Source of the DNA: Sulfuriflexus sp.
GTDB lineage: Bacteria; Pseudomonadota; Gammaproteobacteria; AKS1
Direction of reading: 5' to 3'
Length of the DNA stretch: 64,000 nucleotides
NCBI GenBank assembly: GCA_023134145.1
Contig: JAGLUW010000032.1
Location: 1 to 64,000 of the forward strand
The notes beneath the pieces are model-generated. The model saw only the letters and a program-made list of their open reading frames with translations, was not told the DNA's origin and did no database searches. The position numbers were made by a program, and so were the translations under genes. This document shows positions 9,596 through 17,878 of this stretch, piece by piece. Positions within the stretch are counted from its first letter, which is position 1. Each line of letters opens with the position of its first letter.

Positions 9596-11551
9596 TTATT
9601 CCGCAGCAGATACTTCTTTGTAAGGAGGCGGGATTTCTAAGTACTTATCAAGTTCTGGCAATATAGGAGCAACATCATCACTGAGTAAATTAACACCATC
9701 TTCTCTAGCAGCTAATTGCTTAGCACGGATGTAATTATATTTACGGCTGGTATATAACTGACTTTTATTACCCTTCAATATCACTGGGTGCAAGAAAACC
9801 ACTAAATTAGTTTTTACTTTACGTGTAGTTCGACTACGGAAAAGATTACCGAGTAAAGGTATATCACCTAACACTGGCACTTTAGAAACACCTTCAGTTA
9901 GGTCATCCGAAATGAGCCCACCTAACATGATGATCTCGCCATCATCAACTAACACTGAAGTTTTAATTGAGCGTTTGTTAGTAATAATATCTGCCGATGT
10001 GACACTGCTATTGTCAGGAACCACACTTGAAATTTCTTGCGTAATATCAAGCTTCAGTGCATCGCCTTCATTGATTTGTGGTTTTACTCTTAGCGTTAAA
10101 CCAACATCTTGTCGTTGAATAGTCTGAAATGGATTTGCCAGACCACCGGTTGTCTGCTGTGAACCTGTTACAAACGGTACATTTTGACCAACAATAATTT
10201 CGGCTTCTTCATTATCAAGCATGACCAGGTTTGGTGTTGATAACAAGTTTGAATCATCATCTGATGCAATCGCGCGTAACAACACACCAAAACGACCATC
10301 GCCACTCGCATTACCTATGCCGATATTAAGCCCGCCACCTAAACTTGTAACGGGATCAGTTCCAAAAGCCAAAGACAAAACACCAGGACCTGTGCCAGGA
10401 AATTCAGAAGAAATTGCACCGGTATTATTTGTATCAAGACTACCGAACTGCACACCAAGTTCAGATGTTTTAGTCGAAGATATTTCCGCAATAATGGCTT
10501 CAACCAATACTTGTGCTCGACGTATATCCAGTTGACGAATCACACTCTGCAAAGAACGCATTAGAGCTGGTTGTGCTGTAATCACTAATGAGTTGGTATT
10601 TTCATCGGCCTGAATACTAATGTTTGAAGCCGCACGTGCTGCCGCACCCTTTTTAGCCTTACCGCCAGCTTTTGATAAGTTAGCACTCACGCCGGTTAAA
10701 ACAGGAACCAAGCTAGCGGCATCTGCATACTTCAAATAAATAACCTGCGTGTTACCACCATCATCCGTTGATGTATCAAGGTGTGCAATCAATGCGCGTA
10801 AACGCAGGCGCTCAGATTTATTACCACCCAGTAAAATACTATTAGTCCGTTCGTCCGCAACTAAAACCTGCGCAGCCGCGCCTTTACCAGAATTACTTTT
10901 TCTTAATGAAGCAAGTACACGCACCATTTCAGCAGCCGATGCATGTTGCAAAGCAATCACTTCAACATCATCGTTGCTTGGGCGATCAATACGCTTAATC
11001 AACTGCATGATACGTGCGATATTATCGGCACGATCTGAAACAATAAGAACATTAGACGAAGGGAAGGCTGCCATATGTCCTTGCTGTGGAATCAAAGGTC
11101 GAAGAATTGGTACTAATTGCATCGCATTTACGTAATCGACCATCACCACACGAGTAACTAATTCATCGCCTTGACCCGGTGCGCCACGTGTTGCTGTACG
11201 AATACTGCTTTGCTTCGCTGTTGAATCAGGCACAATCTTAATCACACCATCGCCCGGTATTGCTGCAAAGCCATGCACTTCTAAAATAGATAAGAAGGTT
11301 TGATAAAGCTCTTCACGCGTAATTGCTTGATGCGAAATAATCGTCACCTTGCCTTTCACTCGCGGGTCAACAATAAAGTTTCTACCGGTTTTATCGGCAA
11401 CCGTCGATATCAAGGTATTGATATCGGTGTTCTCCATATTAAGCATCGCGGTTTCACCATCAGCCAACTGCACGGCTGATACTGACAACGTAGACAGCAT
11501 TAACCATGCCGCAGTAAATAAGCTGACTATATTCATTTTTTTATTTTTCAT
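9596..11551 (-). CDS. gspD: Type II secretion outer-membrane secretin D
   Basis: The outer-membrane channel. A signal peptide (about residues 1-27, ending SVSA) is followed by N0, then N1-N3 repeats (about 125-335), the secretin core with VLVEAIIAEI (about 340), the gate region, and the terminal beta-barrel segment with VPVLGDIPLLGNLFRS. A C-terminal tail of about 50 residues could be an S-domain for pilotin binding. No lipobox is present. A 146-base gap separates it from gspC, wider than elsewhere in the operon, so an extra promoter there is possible. Confidence 0.96.
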   Translation of the reverse strand: MKNKKMNIVSLFTAAWLMLSTLSVSAVQLADGETAMLNMENTDINTLISTVADKTGRNFIVDPRVKGKVTIISHQAITREELYQTFLSILEVHGFAAIPGDGVIKIVPDSTAKQSSIRTATRGAPGQGDELVTRVVMVDYVNAMQLVPILRPLIPQQGHMAAFPSSNVLIVSDRADNIARIMQLIKRIDRPSNDDVEVIALQHASAAEMVRVLASLRKSNSGKGAAAQVLVADERTNSILLGGNKSERLRLRALIAHLDTSTDDGGNTQVIYLKYADAASLVPVLTGVSANLSKAGGKAKKGAAARAASNISIQADENTNSLVITAQPALMRSLQSVIRQLDIRRAQVLVEAIIAEISSTKTSELGVQFGSLDTNNTGAISSEFPGTGPGVLSLAFGTDPVTSLGGGLNIGIGNASGDGRFGVLLRAIASDDDSNLLSTPNLVMLDNEEAEIIVGQNVPFVTGSQQTTGGLANPFQTIQRQDVGLTLRVKPQINEGDALKLDITQEISSVVPDNSSVTSADIITNKRSIKTSVLVDDGEIIMLGGLISDDLTEGVSKVPVLGDIPLLGNLFRSRTTRKVKTNLVVFLHPVILKGNKSQLYTSRKYNYIRAKQLAAREDGVNLLSDDVAPILPELDKYLEIPPPYKEVSAAE

Positions 11552-11697
11552 TCTGCATCCCTAACCTTCATTTGCTTCTGCTGCGTCATAAATAGAGGCG
11601 ACAGAACCGCCTGCCTGTTCTTCTGGGAACAAGCAACGGTACGAAATTAAACCTACTCTTAAATTATTCCCACCATGCTAAATATCAGCGTGGTTAT

Positions 11698-12228
11698 TTA
11701 TTGTATTCCGAGTTCTTTGTTTGTCAGCAGCTTACGACGTAGAGTTAAATTCTCCATACGTCCACGGTACTCGATCAAAATTCGATCCTCGTAAATTTCT
11801 TTTAGTATGGCACCGCCTGGTAGACTTTCACCTATACCGTAAGCCTTTTCAGCAGCTCTTTTACCGGCAGCAACAAATGCTACCGCATGTCGTTCATCCG
11901 CTGAGGCAATCACGCCACTTAGTAACAAGTTCAATTTTGTCTCTGGCGCCGAAGTTCCACGCTGCGACTTTGTTTTTATATTAGCTCGACCAAACAAGTG
12001 ACTATTGGCAATACGTTGTGCCATCAAAATCGCTGATTGCTGTGCAGGACGCTGTTTCGTTGATGTTGTTGATCGCGTCTGTGTTTGCTGCTGACTATCG
12101 TCTTCAAGGATTTGCCAAGTAAAACTCGCTATCGCTTGAGCCAATAAACCCAACAACAACAAATTAACGAGCCACACCAAGCCTTGTTCCCCAACACGGT
12201 CTGTTATTTTATTTAGTAGCGAAACCAT
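11698..12228 (-). CDS. gspC: Type II secretion protein C, short form without PDZ
   Basis: First gene of the operon. GspC links the inner-membrane platform to the secretin. Visible: a cytoplasmic N-terminus, one membrane helix (about residues 19-41), a Gln/Thr-rich linker, and the homology region with LNLLLSGVIAS and YGIGESLPGGAILKEIYEDRILI (shown in two parts: YGIGESLPGG, AILKEIYEDRILI). It stops after 176 residues where longer GspC proteins continue into a PDZ or coiled-coil domain, so it resembles a PilP-like minimal form. The frame is intact and the stop is not near a homopolymer. Start ATG at 12228; its Shine-Dalgarno is weak. Confidence 0.88.
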   Translation of the reverse strand: MVSLLNKITDRVGEQGLVWLVNLLLLGLLAQAIASFTWQILEDDSQQQTQTRSTTSTKQRPAQQSAILMAQRIANSHLFGRANIKTKSQRGTSAPETKLNLLLSGVIASADERHAVAFVAAGKRAAEKAYGIGESLPGGAILKEIYEDRILIEYRGRMENLTLRRKLLTNKELGIQ

Positions 12229-12258
12229 CTGCTGTCAGTAATTATTTATTTTTTAGCC

Positions 12259-12282
12259 AAAAAAATCCGGAAAGTCCGGATT
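12259..12282 (-). terminator. Rho-independent terminator of rhlB
   Basis: On the minus strand the arms AATCCGG and CCGGATT enclose a five-base loop and are followed by seven T. It lies between the rhlB stop and gspC, so it ends rhlB transcription and implies that gspC needs its own promoter downstream of it or depends on read-through. Confidence 0.85.
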
Positions 12283-12399
12283 CCATTAATTATTCCTTGT
12301 ATCTAATTGATACTAGCAGCTTTTTCAGCCATGGATATGGCTATTATGTAGTCAAAAGGAGGTTTTTAAGGGTGGAATAGACCTTGCTCTCAAGGCCTA

Positions 12400-13674
12400 T
12401 TATCTTCTATGTCGTTGACCCTGTTGAGGTTTTCCTCTTCCACGGCCACCTTTATGATCAGGACGCGGTTTACGCTGGATCCTTACTGGTGGTTTAAGAT
12501 CCGTTAAAAACAAGCTCGTATCAACTTGGCCAATCGGCAAACGGCTACCCAAATATTCTTCTATATCCATTAGATTGAAGGCATAGGTCTCACAAGCAAA
12601 GCTAATTGCATCGCCTGATTCACCGGCACGAGCAGTACGACCAATACGATGCACGTAATCTTCACTGTTGTCCGGCAAGTCAAAATTAAACACATGGCTA
12701 ACACCATCAATATGCAAACCACGTGCGGCAACATCCGTTGCAACCAAGACAGGTAGCTTACCTTCCTTAAATTCTTCTAAAAGGCGTTGGCGTTTATTCT
12801 GTGGCACATCACCAGATAGGATCCCGGCCTTAATACCGTTACTTTCAAGATAACCCCAGATCTTTTCACCAGCACGTTTGGTATTGGCAAAGACGATCGA
12901 ACGACTTGGATCCATGTGCTTCATTAAGCCTATTAAGAAAGGGATTTTTTCTTCATTCGCAGTGTGATAAACAATCTGTGTAACCTTATCTGCGGTCATT
13001 GTTTCAGCTTCAATCACAACGCTTTCAGGACAATTCATGTGCTCGTAGGCAAGCTCCATGACCCGATGTGACAATGTTGCAGAAAACAATAAACCTAGGC
13101 GATTTTTAGGCTCAGGCATACGGCGCAGCAAATAACGAATGTCTTTAATAAAGCCCAAATCGAACATACGATCAGCTTCATCCAACACAATCACTTCTGC
13201 TTCTTTTAAATTAAACACGTGCTTTTTAAAGTAATCGATAATACGACCGGGTGTACCAATCAGAATGTCACAACCGGCTTCAATCGTTTCACGCTGTGTT
13301 TCATAACCCGTACCGCCGTAAGCCAAGGCTAATTTCAGGCCGGTATGCTTACCCAATTGCACTGCATCTTTATGAATTTGGATGGCCAATTCACGTGTTG
13401 GTGCCAGCATCAACGCTCTTGGTTGATTCTGTTTACGTGATGGAGAGGCCGGGTTACGCAATAACCGTGTCATCGCCGCAAGCAAAAAGGCTGCCGTTTT
13501 ACCGGTACCCGTTTGTGCCTGTCCAGCCACGTCTTGCCCCTTCAAGGCAAACGGTAAAGTTTGTTCCTGAATCGGTGTGCACTTAGAAAAACCTGCATCT
13601 TCAAGGCCTTGCAGTAACTCAGCCGGCAGATCCATTGACGCAAATAGCGTATCTGTTAGATGTTTATCACTCAT
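12400..13674 (-). CDS. rhlB: ATP-dependent RNA helicase RhlB
   Basis: A 424-residue DEAD-box helicase. Motifs in order: Q motif with CTPIQ, motif I AQTGTGKT (about 53-60), PTRELA, TPGR, DEAD in [13 protein letters not shown], and HRIGRTAR in the second RecA domain. The C-terminus is basic and Gly/Arg-rich ([16 protein letters not shown]), as in RhlB, where it binds RNA and RNase E. The N-terminus [17 protein letters not shown] and the divergent position next to trxA-rho match the enterobacterial locus, separating it from RhlE or SrmB. RhlB unwinds RNA in the degradosome. Confidence 0.92.
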   Translation of the reverse strand: MSDKHLTDTLFASMDLPAELLQGLEDAGFSKCTPIQEQTLPFALKGQDVAGQAQTGTGKTAAFLLAAMTRLLRNPASPSRKQNQPRALMLAPTRELAIQIHKDAVQLGKHTGLKLALAYGGTGYETQRETIEAGCDILIGTPGRIIDYFKKHVFNLKEAEVIVLDEADRMFDLGFIKDIRYLLRRMPEPKNRLGLLFSATLSHRVMELAYEHMNCPESVVIEAETMTADKVTQIVYHTANEEKIPFLIGLMKHMDPSRSIVFANTKRAGEKIWGYLESNGIKAGILSGDVPQNKRQRLLEEFKEGKLPVLVATDVAARGLHIDGVSHVFNFDLPDNSEDYVHRIGRTARAGESGDAISFACETYAFNLMDIEEYLGSRLPIGQVDTSLFLTDLKPPVRIQRKPRPDHKGGRGRGKPQQGQRHRR

Positions 13675-13811
13675 GGAGCGGCAGCATACCAGAATGATGA
13701 TGTAATTGGGCTTGCAATACGCATCTGATTAAGCTCAAATCTCAGTCAGAACACACAACATCTCGAAACTAACTAGTTTTAAATCATAAATATTGAAGTG
13801 GAGGCTACATT

Positions 13812-14138
13812 TTGAGCGAAAGCATCGTTCACGTCACAGATGATACATTTGAGGACGTTATTATTAAGGCTGATGGACCGGTCTTAGTTGATTATTGGGC
13901 AGACTGGTGTGGCCCGTGCAAAATGATTGCGCCAATTCTTGAAGAAATCGCCGTCGAATACGCAGGTAAAGTCACTATTGCTAAACTCAATATTGATGAA
14001 AACCCAGGTACTGCACCTAAATACGGTATTCGTGGCATTCCTACCCTGATGATTTTCAAGGCAGGTAATGTTGAAGCCACTAAAGTGGGCGCGGTTTCTA
14101 AATCTCAGCTAACGGCCTTTATTGACAGCAATATCTAA
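13812..14138 (+). CDS. trxA: Thioredoxin 1
   Basis: A 108-residue classical thioredoxin with active site WCGPC (Cys33, Cys36), the buried Asp in [10 protein letters not shown], and cis-Pro in RGIPTLMIF. It reduces cytosolic disulphides with electrons from thioredoxin reductase. The start is TTG at 13812: a GTGGAGG Shine-Dalgarno lies at about 13799-13805 and the protein then aligns with E. coli TrxA from residue 1. It is divergent from rhlB and upstream of rho, a classic arrangement. Confidence 0.96.
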   Translation: MSESIVHVTDDTFEDVIIKADGPVLVDYWADWCGPCKMIAPILEEIAVEYAGKVTIAKLNIDENPGTAPKYGIRGIPTLMIFKAGNVEATKVGAVSKSQLTAFIDSNI

Positions 14139-14145
14139 TACTCTA

Positions 14146-14171
14146 GCTGCGTTCAGGTTTCTGGACGCAGC
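14146..14171 (+). terminator. Hairpin after trxA, probable terminator or attenuator
   Basis: Arms GCTGCGTTCAG and CTGGACGCAGC (one G-T wobble) enclose a four-base loop. The T-tract is poor (CATTTATT), so termination may be partial. It sits between trxA and the rho leader. Confidence 0.5.
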
Positions 14172-14311
14172 CATTTATTGGTGCTAATGTTAATCTCAAT
14201 TGGAAGTAGATAGTCTTCCTGCCGAAGAATCCAACTCAATAAAATAATCTCAAACTTACAAAACCTTTTTAAATAACACGTCTGGGTTTTGACGTGCATC
14301 GTCTTTTAGAT

Positions 14312-14360
14312 CACCAACAACCCTTTCACTCTCTCAATCAAACCACACGAATCTAACCCT
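14312..14360 (+). promoter_or_regulatory. C-rich, G-poor leader before rho, possible rut site
   Basis: The 49 bases before the rho ATG contain 21 C and a single G, and there is no Shine-Dalgarno. Unstructured C-rich RNA is what Rho binds, and rho is autoregulated through its leader in E. coli. Assignment here is by composition only. Confidence 0.45.
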
Positions 14361-15617
14361 ATGAATCTAACCGAACTGAAACACAAACCTGCCGCTGCAC
14401 TCGTCGAGCTTGCACGTGAAATGAAAATCGAAGGTATGGCGCGCTCCCGCAAACAAGACATCATCTTTGCCATTCTTAAAGCACATGCTAAAAAAGGCGA
14501 AGACATCCATGGAGATGGTGTACTAGAAATTCTCCAAGATGGTTTTGGTTTCTTACGATCAGCGCAAGGCTCATACCTAGCCGGTCCTGATGACATTTAT
14601 GTTTCACCAAGTCAGATTCGTCGCTTTAGCTTACGCACAGGCGACACCATCTCTGGCAAAATTCGACCACCGAAAGATGGTGAACGCTACTTTGCTTTAC
14701 TTAAAGTAGAACAGATCAATTTTGATTCACCAGAAAATGCCAAGAACAAAGTATTGTTCTCAAACCTAACACCGCTGCATGCCAATGAGCGCATGGTGCT
14801 GGAAATCGGCAACGGCAGTACTGAAGACATCACTGCACGTATCATCGATCTCGCTTCTCCAATCGGTAAAGGTCAACGTGGCCTGATTGTTTCACCACCG
14901 AAAGCCGGTAAAACAATGATGTTAATGAACATCGCACAATCAATAACGCATTCTTGTCCTGATTGTCACCTGATCGTATTACTTATTGATGAACGTCCTG
15001 AAGAAGTAACTGAAATGGAACGTTCAGTACGCGGTGAAGTTGTTTCATCCACCTTCGATGAACCTGCAAGCCGTCACGTACAAGTTGCCGAAATGGTAAT
15101 CGAAAAAGCCAAGCGTTTAGTTGAGCACAAAAAAGATGTTGTGATTCTACTCGACTCAATTACTCGTTTAGCTCGCGCCTACAACACCGTTGTACCTTCA
15201 TCAGGTAAAGTACTGACGGGTGGTGTTGACGCTAATGCACTACAACGTCCAAAACGTTTCTTCGGTGCTGCACGTAACATTGAAGAAGGTGGCTCACTGA
15301 CTATTCTTGCCACCGCACTGGTTGAAACCGGTTCACGTATGGATGATGTGATCTACGAAGAATTTAAAGGCACCGGTAACATGGAGCTACATCTGGATCG
15401 CAACATTGCAGAAAAACGTGTCTACCCAGCGATCAATGTAAACCGCTCCGGTACACGTCGTGAAGAACTACTTACCAAACCTGACGAACTACAGAAAATG
15501 TGGATCCTGCGTAAGCTGTTACATCCAATGGATGAACTCGCGGCGATGGAATTGTTGCTTGATAAGATGAAAGCTACTAAGAACAATGCTGAGTTCTTTG
15601 ATTCAATGAAACGCTAA
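14361..15617 (+). CDS. rho: Transcription termination factor Rho
   Basis: A 418-residue hexameric RNA helicase. It has the N-terminal helical domain ([18 protein letters not shown]), an OSB RNA-binding domain with GFGFLRS and [15 protein letters not shown], Walker [11 protein letters not shown] (about 178-187), Walker [11 protein letters not shown], and the Q- and R-loops. Length equals typical gammaproteobacterial Rho, with no insertion domain. It ends RNA synthesis at C-rich sites. A strong terminator follows at 15672. Confidence 0.97.
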   Translation: MNLTELKHKPAAALVELAREMKIEGMARSRKQDIIFAILKAHAKKGEDIHGDGVLEILQDGFGFLRSAQGSYLAGPDDIYVSPSQIRRFSLRTGDTISGKIRPPKDGERYFALLKVEQINFDSPENAKNKVLFSNLTPLHANERMVLEIGNGSTEDITARIIDLASPIGKGQRGLIVSPPKAGKTMMLMNIAQSITHSCPDCHLIVLLIDERPEEVTEMERSVRGEVVSSTFDEPASRHVQVAEMVIEKAKRLVEHKKDVVILLDSITRLARAYNTVVPSSGKVLTGGVDANALQRPKRFFGAARNIEEGGSLTILATALVETGSRMDDVIYEEFKGTGNMELHLDRNIAEKRVYPAINVNRSGTRREELLTKPDELQKMWILRKLLHPMDELAAMELLLDKMKATKNNAEFFDSMKR

Positions 15618-15671
15618 TAGATAGATTGATGATTGCAGATCGATGAATGTTGAATGAATCATTTGAAGATC

Positions 15672-15705
15672 AAAAAGCCCTGCCTAAATTAGGTGGGGCT
15701 TTTTT
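15672..15705 (+). terminator. Rho-independent terminator of rho
   Basis: The stem AGCCCTGCCTA/TAGGTGGGGCT (with G-T pairs) is preceded by five A and followed by TTTTTT. It lies 55 bases after the rho stop. Confidence 0.9.
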
Positions 15706-15800
15706 ATGAGTGACTGCTATCGGCCATTAGCAGCCATTTAGAGTTTGAGCATGAACATCAGCTGTCACCTTAAAGCGGAAGTTCGACATTCAATAATTAG

Positions 15801-16262
15801 CTAAGAATCAACAGAATGTGACGAGGTGACTTCATCCTGAGAATGTACCTGAAGAAAGTCAGCAAATTCCTTATCACTACTTATGATGTGTGAGATAAAC
15901 CAGACTTTTAACGAGTTCAAAATACCTATATCGATATGATCCAGTTCCTCTTCAATATGTCTAATGTAGTGTTTCAATTCCGCACACAGCATCAAATGAT
16001 CGTGTGCATGTTCGGTGTGACTTGGGTAATTTGCCTTGAGCATCAAATCTTCCTCATCATTAAAGTGTTCCCTGACCTTCTCATAGAATATATTCAGCTG
16101 GTCATGCAGTTGATTTGATCGCTGCTCTGAGTCTGTCTGCCCGCCATTATTAAGATATAGCTCAGCTATTTTATTAAACATCACTACAAGCTGGCGGTGT
16201 TGTCGGTCTATGATTTCAATCCCCAGAGACCACTCATTTCGCCATTCAAAGAATTTTTTCAT
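15801..16262 (-). CDS. Bacteriohemerythrin
   Basis: A 153-residue single-domain hemerythrin. The di-iron ligands are recognisable: His22 in IIDRQHRQL, His66 and Glu70 in REHFNDEEDLM, His85 and His89 in HAHDHL, and the last His and Asp in FISHIISSDKEF. It binds O2 reversibly at a non-haem di-iron centre; in other bacteria such proteins deliver or sense oxygen. No membrane segment is seen, so it is cytosolic. A perfect FNR-type box about 190 bases upstream suggests induction at low oxygen. It is monocistronic. Confidence 0.93.
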   Translation of the reverse strand: MKKFFEWRNEWSLGIEIIDRQHRQLVVMFNKIAELYLNNGGQTDSEQRSNQLHDQLNIFYEKVREHFNDEEDLMLKANYPSHTEHAHDHLMLCAELKHYIRHIEEELDHIDIGILNSLKVWFISHIISSDKEFADFLQVHSQDEVTSSHSVDS

Positions 16263-16454
16263 GGAAAACCTTATGATTCAGAAAAACCGTAATAATGATA
16301 GCTGATAAAAGTATAAGAGGAATAAAAGTCCTTTTTCAAAAAGCCCACGATTATTGAACGGCAGATCGCCTCGCTTTTCACCCGGATCACTGCAAAGTCT
16401 TACAGTAATAACAGTTGAAGCATCATGGTTCTTACCCCAAGTAAACGTCTGGTA

Positions 16455-16468
16455 TTGATCGATATCAA
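16455..16468 (-). promoter_or_regulatory. FNR/ANR-type box upstream of bacteriohemerythrin
   Basis: TTGATCGATATCAA matches the FNR consensus TTGAT-N4-ATCAA at all ten defined positions. The only gene that starts downstream is the bacteriohemerythrin on the minus strand. A possible -10 (TATTAC, minus strand near 16405-16410) would place the box at a class I distance. Confidence 0.7.
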
Positions 16469-16533
16469 TCAATTACTAATAATAATCGAATGACCGCTTT
16501 TAGAAATTCTCAGTAATTCACAGATGAATCTTC

Positions 16534-16594
16534 AATGTCCGGTTTGGGTCGGCTCCAGCTTATCATTATATGGAGCCAAACGTCCGCTTCGGGT
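16534..16594. repeat. Intergenic repeat pair, second copy split by the IS
   Basis: Two related units lie 45 bases apart: AATGTCCGGTTTGGGTCGG at 16534-16552 and AACGTCCGCTTCGGGT at 16579-16594. Between them is a hairpin (GGCTCCA at 16551-16557 with TGGAGCC at 16571-16577). The second unit is interrupted by the IS30 element and continues at 17827 as CGTTAACGGACATT, whose end is the inverse of the unit's head. The rest of 16263-16533 shows only the FNR box and no credible gene. Confidence 0.6.
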
Positions 16595-17824
16595 TGCGAC
16601 TTCAACCGGTCGACGCAACACATGCATTAAATCTCTCTGCCGGTGTTTCAAATTCTAATGTCTCACGCGGCCGTTCATTTAACTGTCGAGCCACTTTATT
16701 CAATACTGCCTGAGAGTGTACAGATAAATCTGTTCCTTTAGGAAAGTATTGTCTCAATAAACCATTCGTATTTTCATTCGAACCACGTTGCCATGGACTT
16801 TGTGGATCACAAAAGTACACATCAATATTCGTCTCTAAAGTAAATCGCTGATGGCCTGACATCTCTGAACCACGATCCCATGTTAATGACTTATATAATT
16901 CAGCAGGTAGTTTATTCGCTTGTTTAATAAGTGCAGAAATAACACTGTTAGTATCCTTGCCTTTTAATTTTGCCAACATAACGTAGCGAGAATGACGTTC
17001 AACCAATGTTGCTATATGTGTGTTATTTGAGCCAGAGATAAGATCCCCTTCCCAGTGACCTGGTACAGCACGATCTTCAACCGATGCTGGCCGTTCACTG
17101 ATAGAAACGGCATTCGTGATTTTACCAAGACCAATTTTCTTTAGGCTATGCTTTTTAGAACGGCGTATCGCACGTTGACTACGAAGGTACAATTGAAGCT
17201 CTTTTTTAAGGACTCCACGCGCTTGAATAAAGAGACTACGATAAATGGTTTCGTGTGACACCTGTTTGTTCTCTTGTTTTGGATACGTTCTTTTTAACCA
17301 ACCTGAAATTTGTTTTGGTGACCAATTTCGCTTTAACTTTGTTGCAACCATGTGTCTTAACATAGGATGGCAAGCGAGTTTACACCTCTTAGGTCGATGT
17401 GCACGGTCCCATGCTGCTTGCTCAGCTTGTGTTGCTCGATAAGCATCATAACCACCATTACGTTTTATTTCACGACTAATGGTCGATGGTGAGCGGTTTA
17501 ATTCTGTTGCAATTTCTCGTATTGAGCTTCCTGCAACAAGACCACGAGAAATTTCTTCACGTTCTGAAAGCGTTAATGCGATGCATGAACGTTTACGCGG
17601 CGCAGGACGAATACCGCCTGTTGGTGAAAGTTGACCAAAAATTGAGGAGGATGGGCGATCAAAAGCACGGCCAATTTCATTAAGTGAATCGCCTCGTTGC
17701 CAGCGATCCCACATTTCTGCTCTTTGTTTGGGGGAATAGTTAGTTCGTGTCCGATAAACCATAGATCACACTCCATCTTTTTGTTATAAAAGATACAGTG
17801 TTGCGTCGACCGGTTGAAGTCGCA
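16595..17824 (-). mobile_element. IS30-family insertion sequence, complete
   Basis: The element is 1230 bases, bounded by perfect 27-base inverted repeats (16595-16621 and 17798-17824, beginning TGCGACTTCAACCGG), with one intact transposase on the minus strand whose stop codon lies inside the left repeat. Both ends are flanked by GT (16593-16594 and 17825-17826), consistent with a two-base target duplication. Perfect ends and an intact frame suggest recent, possibly active, insertion. Confidence 0.93.
16602..17762 (-). CDS. IS30-family transposase
   Basis: A 386-residue DDE transposase. The N-terminal half has two helix-turn-helix regions, the second with IATELNRSPSTISREIKRNG typical of IS30. 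The catalytic core shows the first Asp in PGHWEGDLI, the second in LTWDRGSEM, and the Glu in RGSNENTNGLLRQYFPKG. The length is usual for IS30 enzymes and there is no frameshift. It catalyses cut-and-paste or circle-mediated transposition of the surrounding element. Confidence 0.95.
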   Translation of the reverse strand: MVYRTRTNYSPKQRAEMWDRWQRGDSLNEIGRAFDRPSSSIFGQLSPTGGIRPAPRKRSCIALTLSEREEISRGLVAGSSIREIATELNRSPSTISREIKRNGGYDAYRATQAEQAAWDRAHRPKRCKLACHPMLRHMVATKLKRNWSPKQISGWLKRTYPKQENKQVSHETIYRSLFIQARGVLKKELQLYLRSQRAIRRSKKHSLKKIGLGKITNAVSISERPASVEDRAVPGHWEGDLISGSNNTHIATLVERHSRYVMLAKLKGKDTNSVISALIKQANKLPAELYKSLTWDRGSEMSGHQRFTLETNIDVYFCDPQSPWQRGSNENTNGLLRQYFPKGTDLSVHSQAVLNKVARQLNERPRETLEFETPAERFNACVASTG

Positions 17825-17878
17825 GTCGTTAACGGACATTTAGAATGTACAGGTTTATTCGTGATAAATCCGCTTTCA

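Noticed and set aside
16278-16472. A 64-codon minus-strand frame between hemerythrin and the IS
   Set aside because: It covers the FNR box and promoter region, has no good ribosome site and no protein-like pattern.
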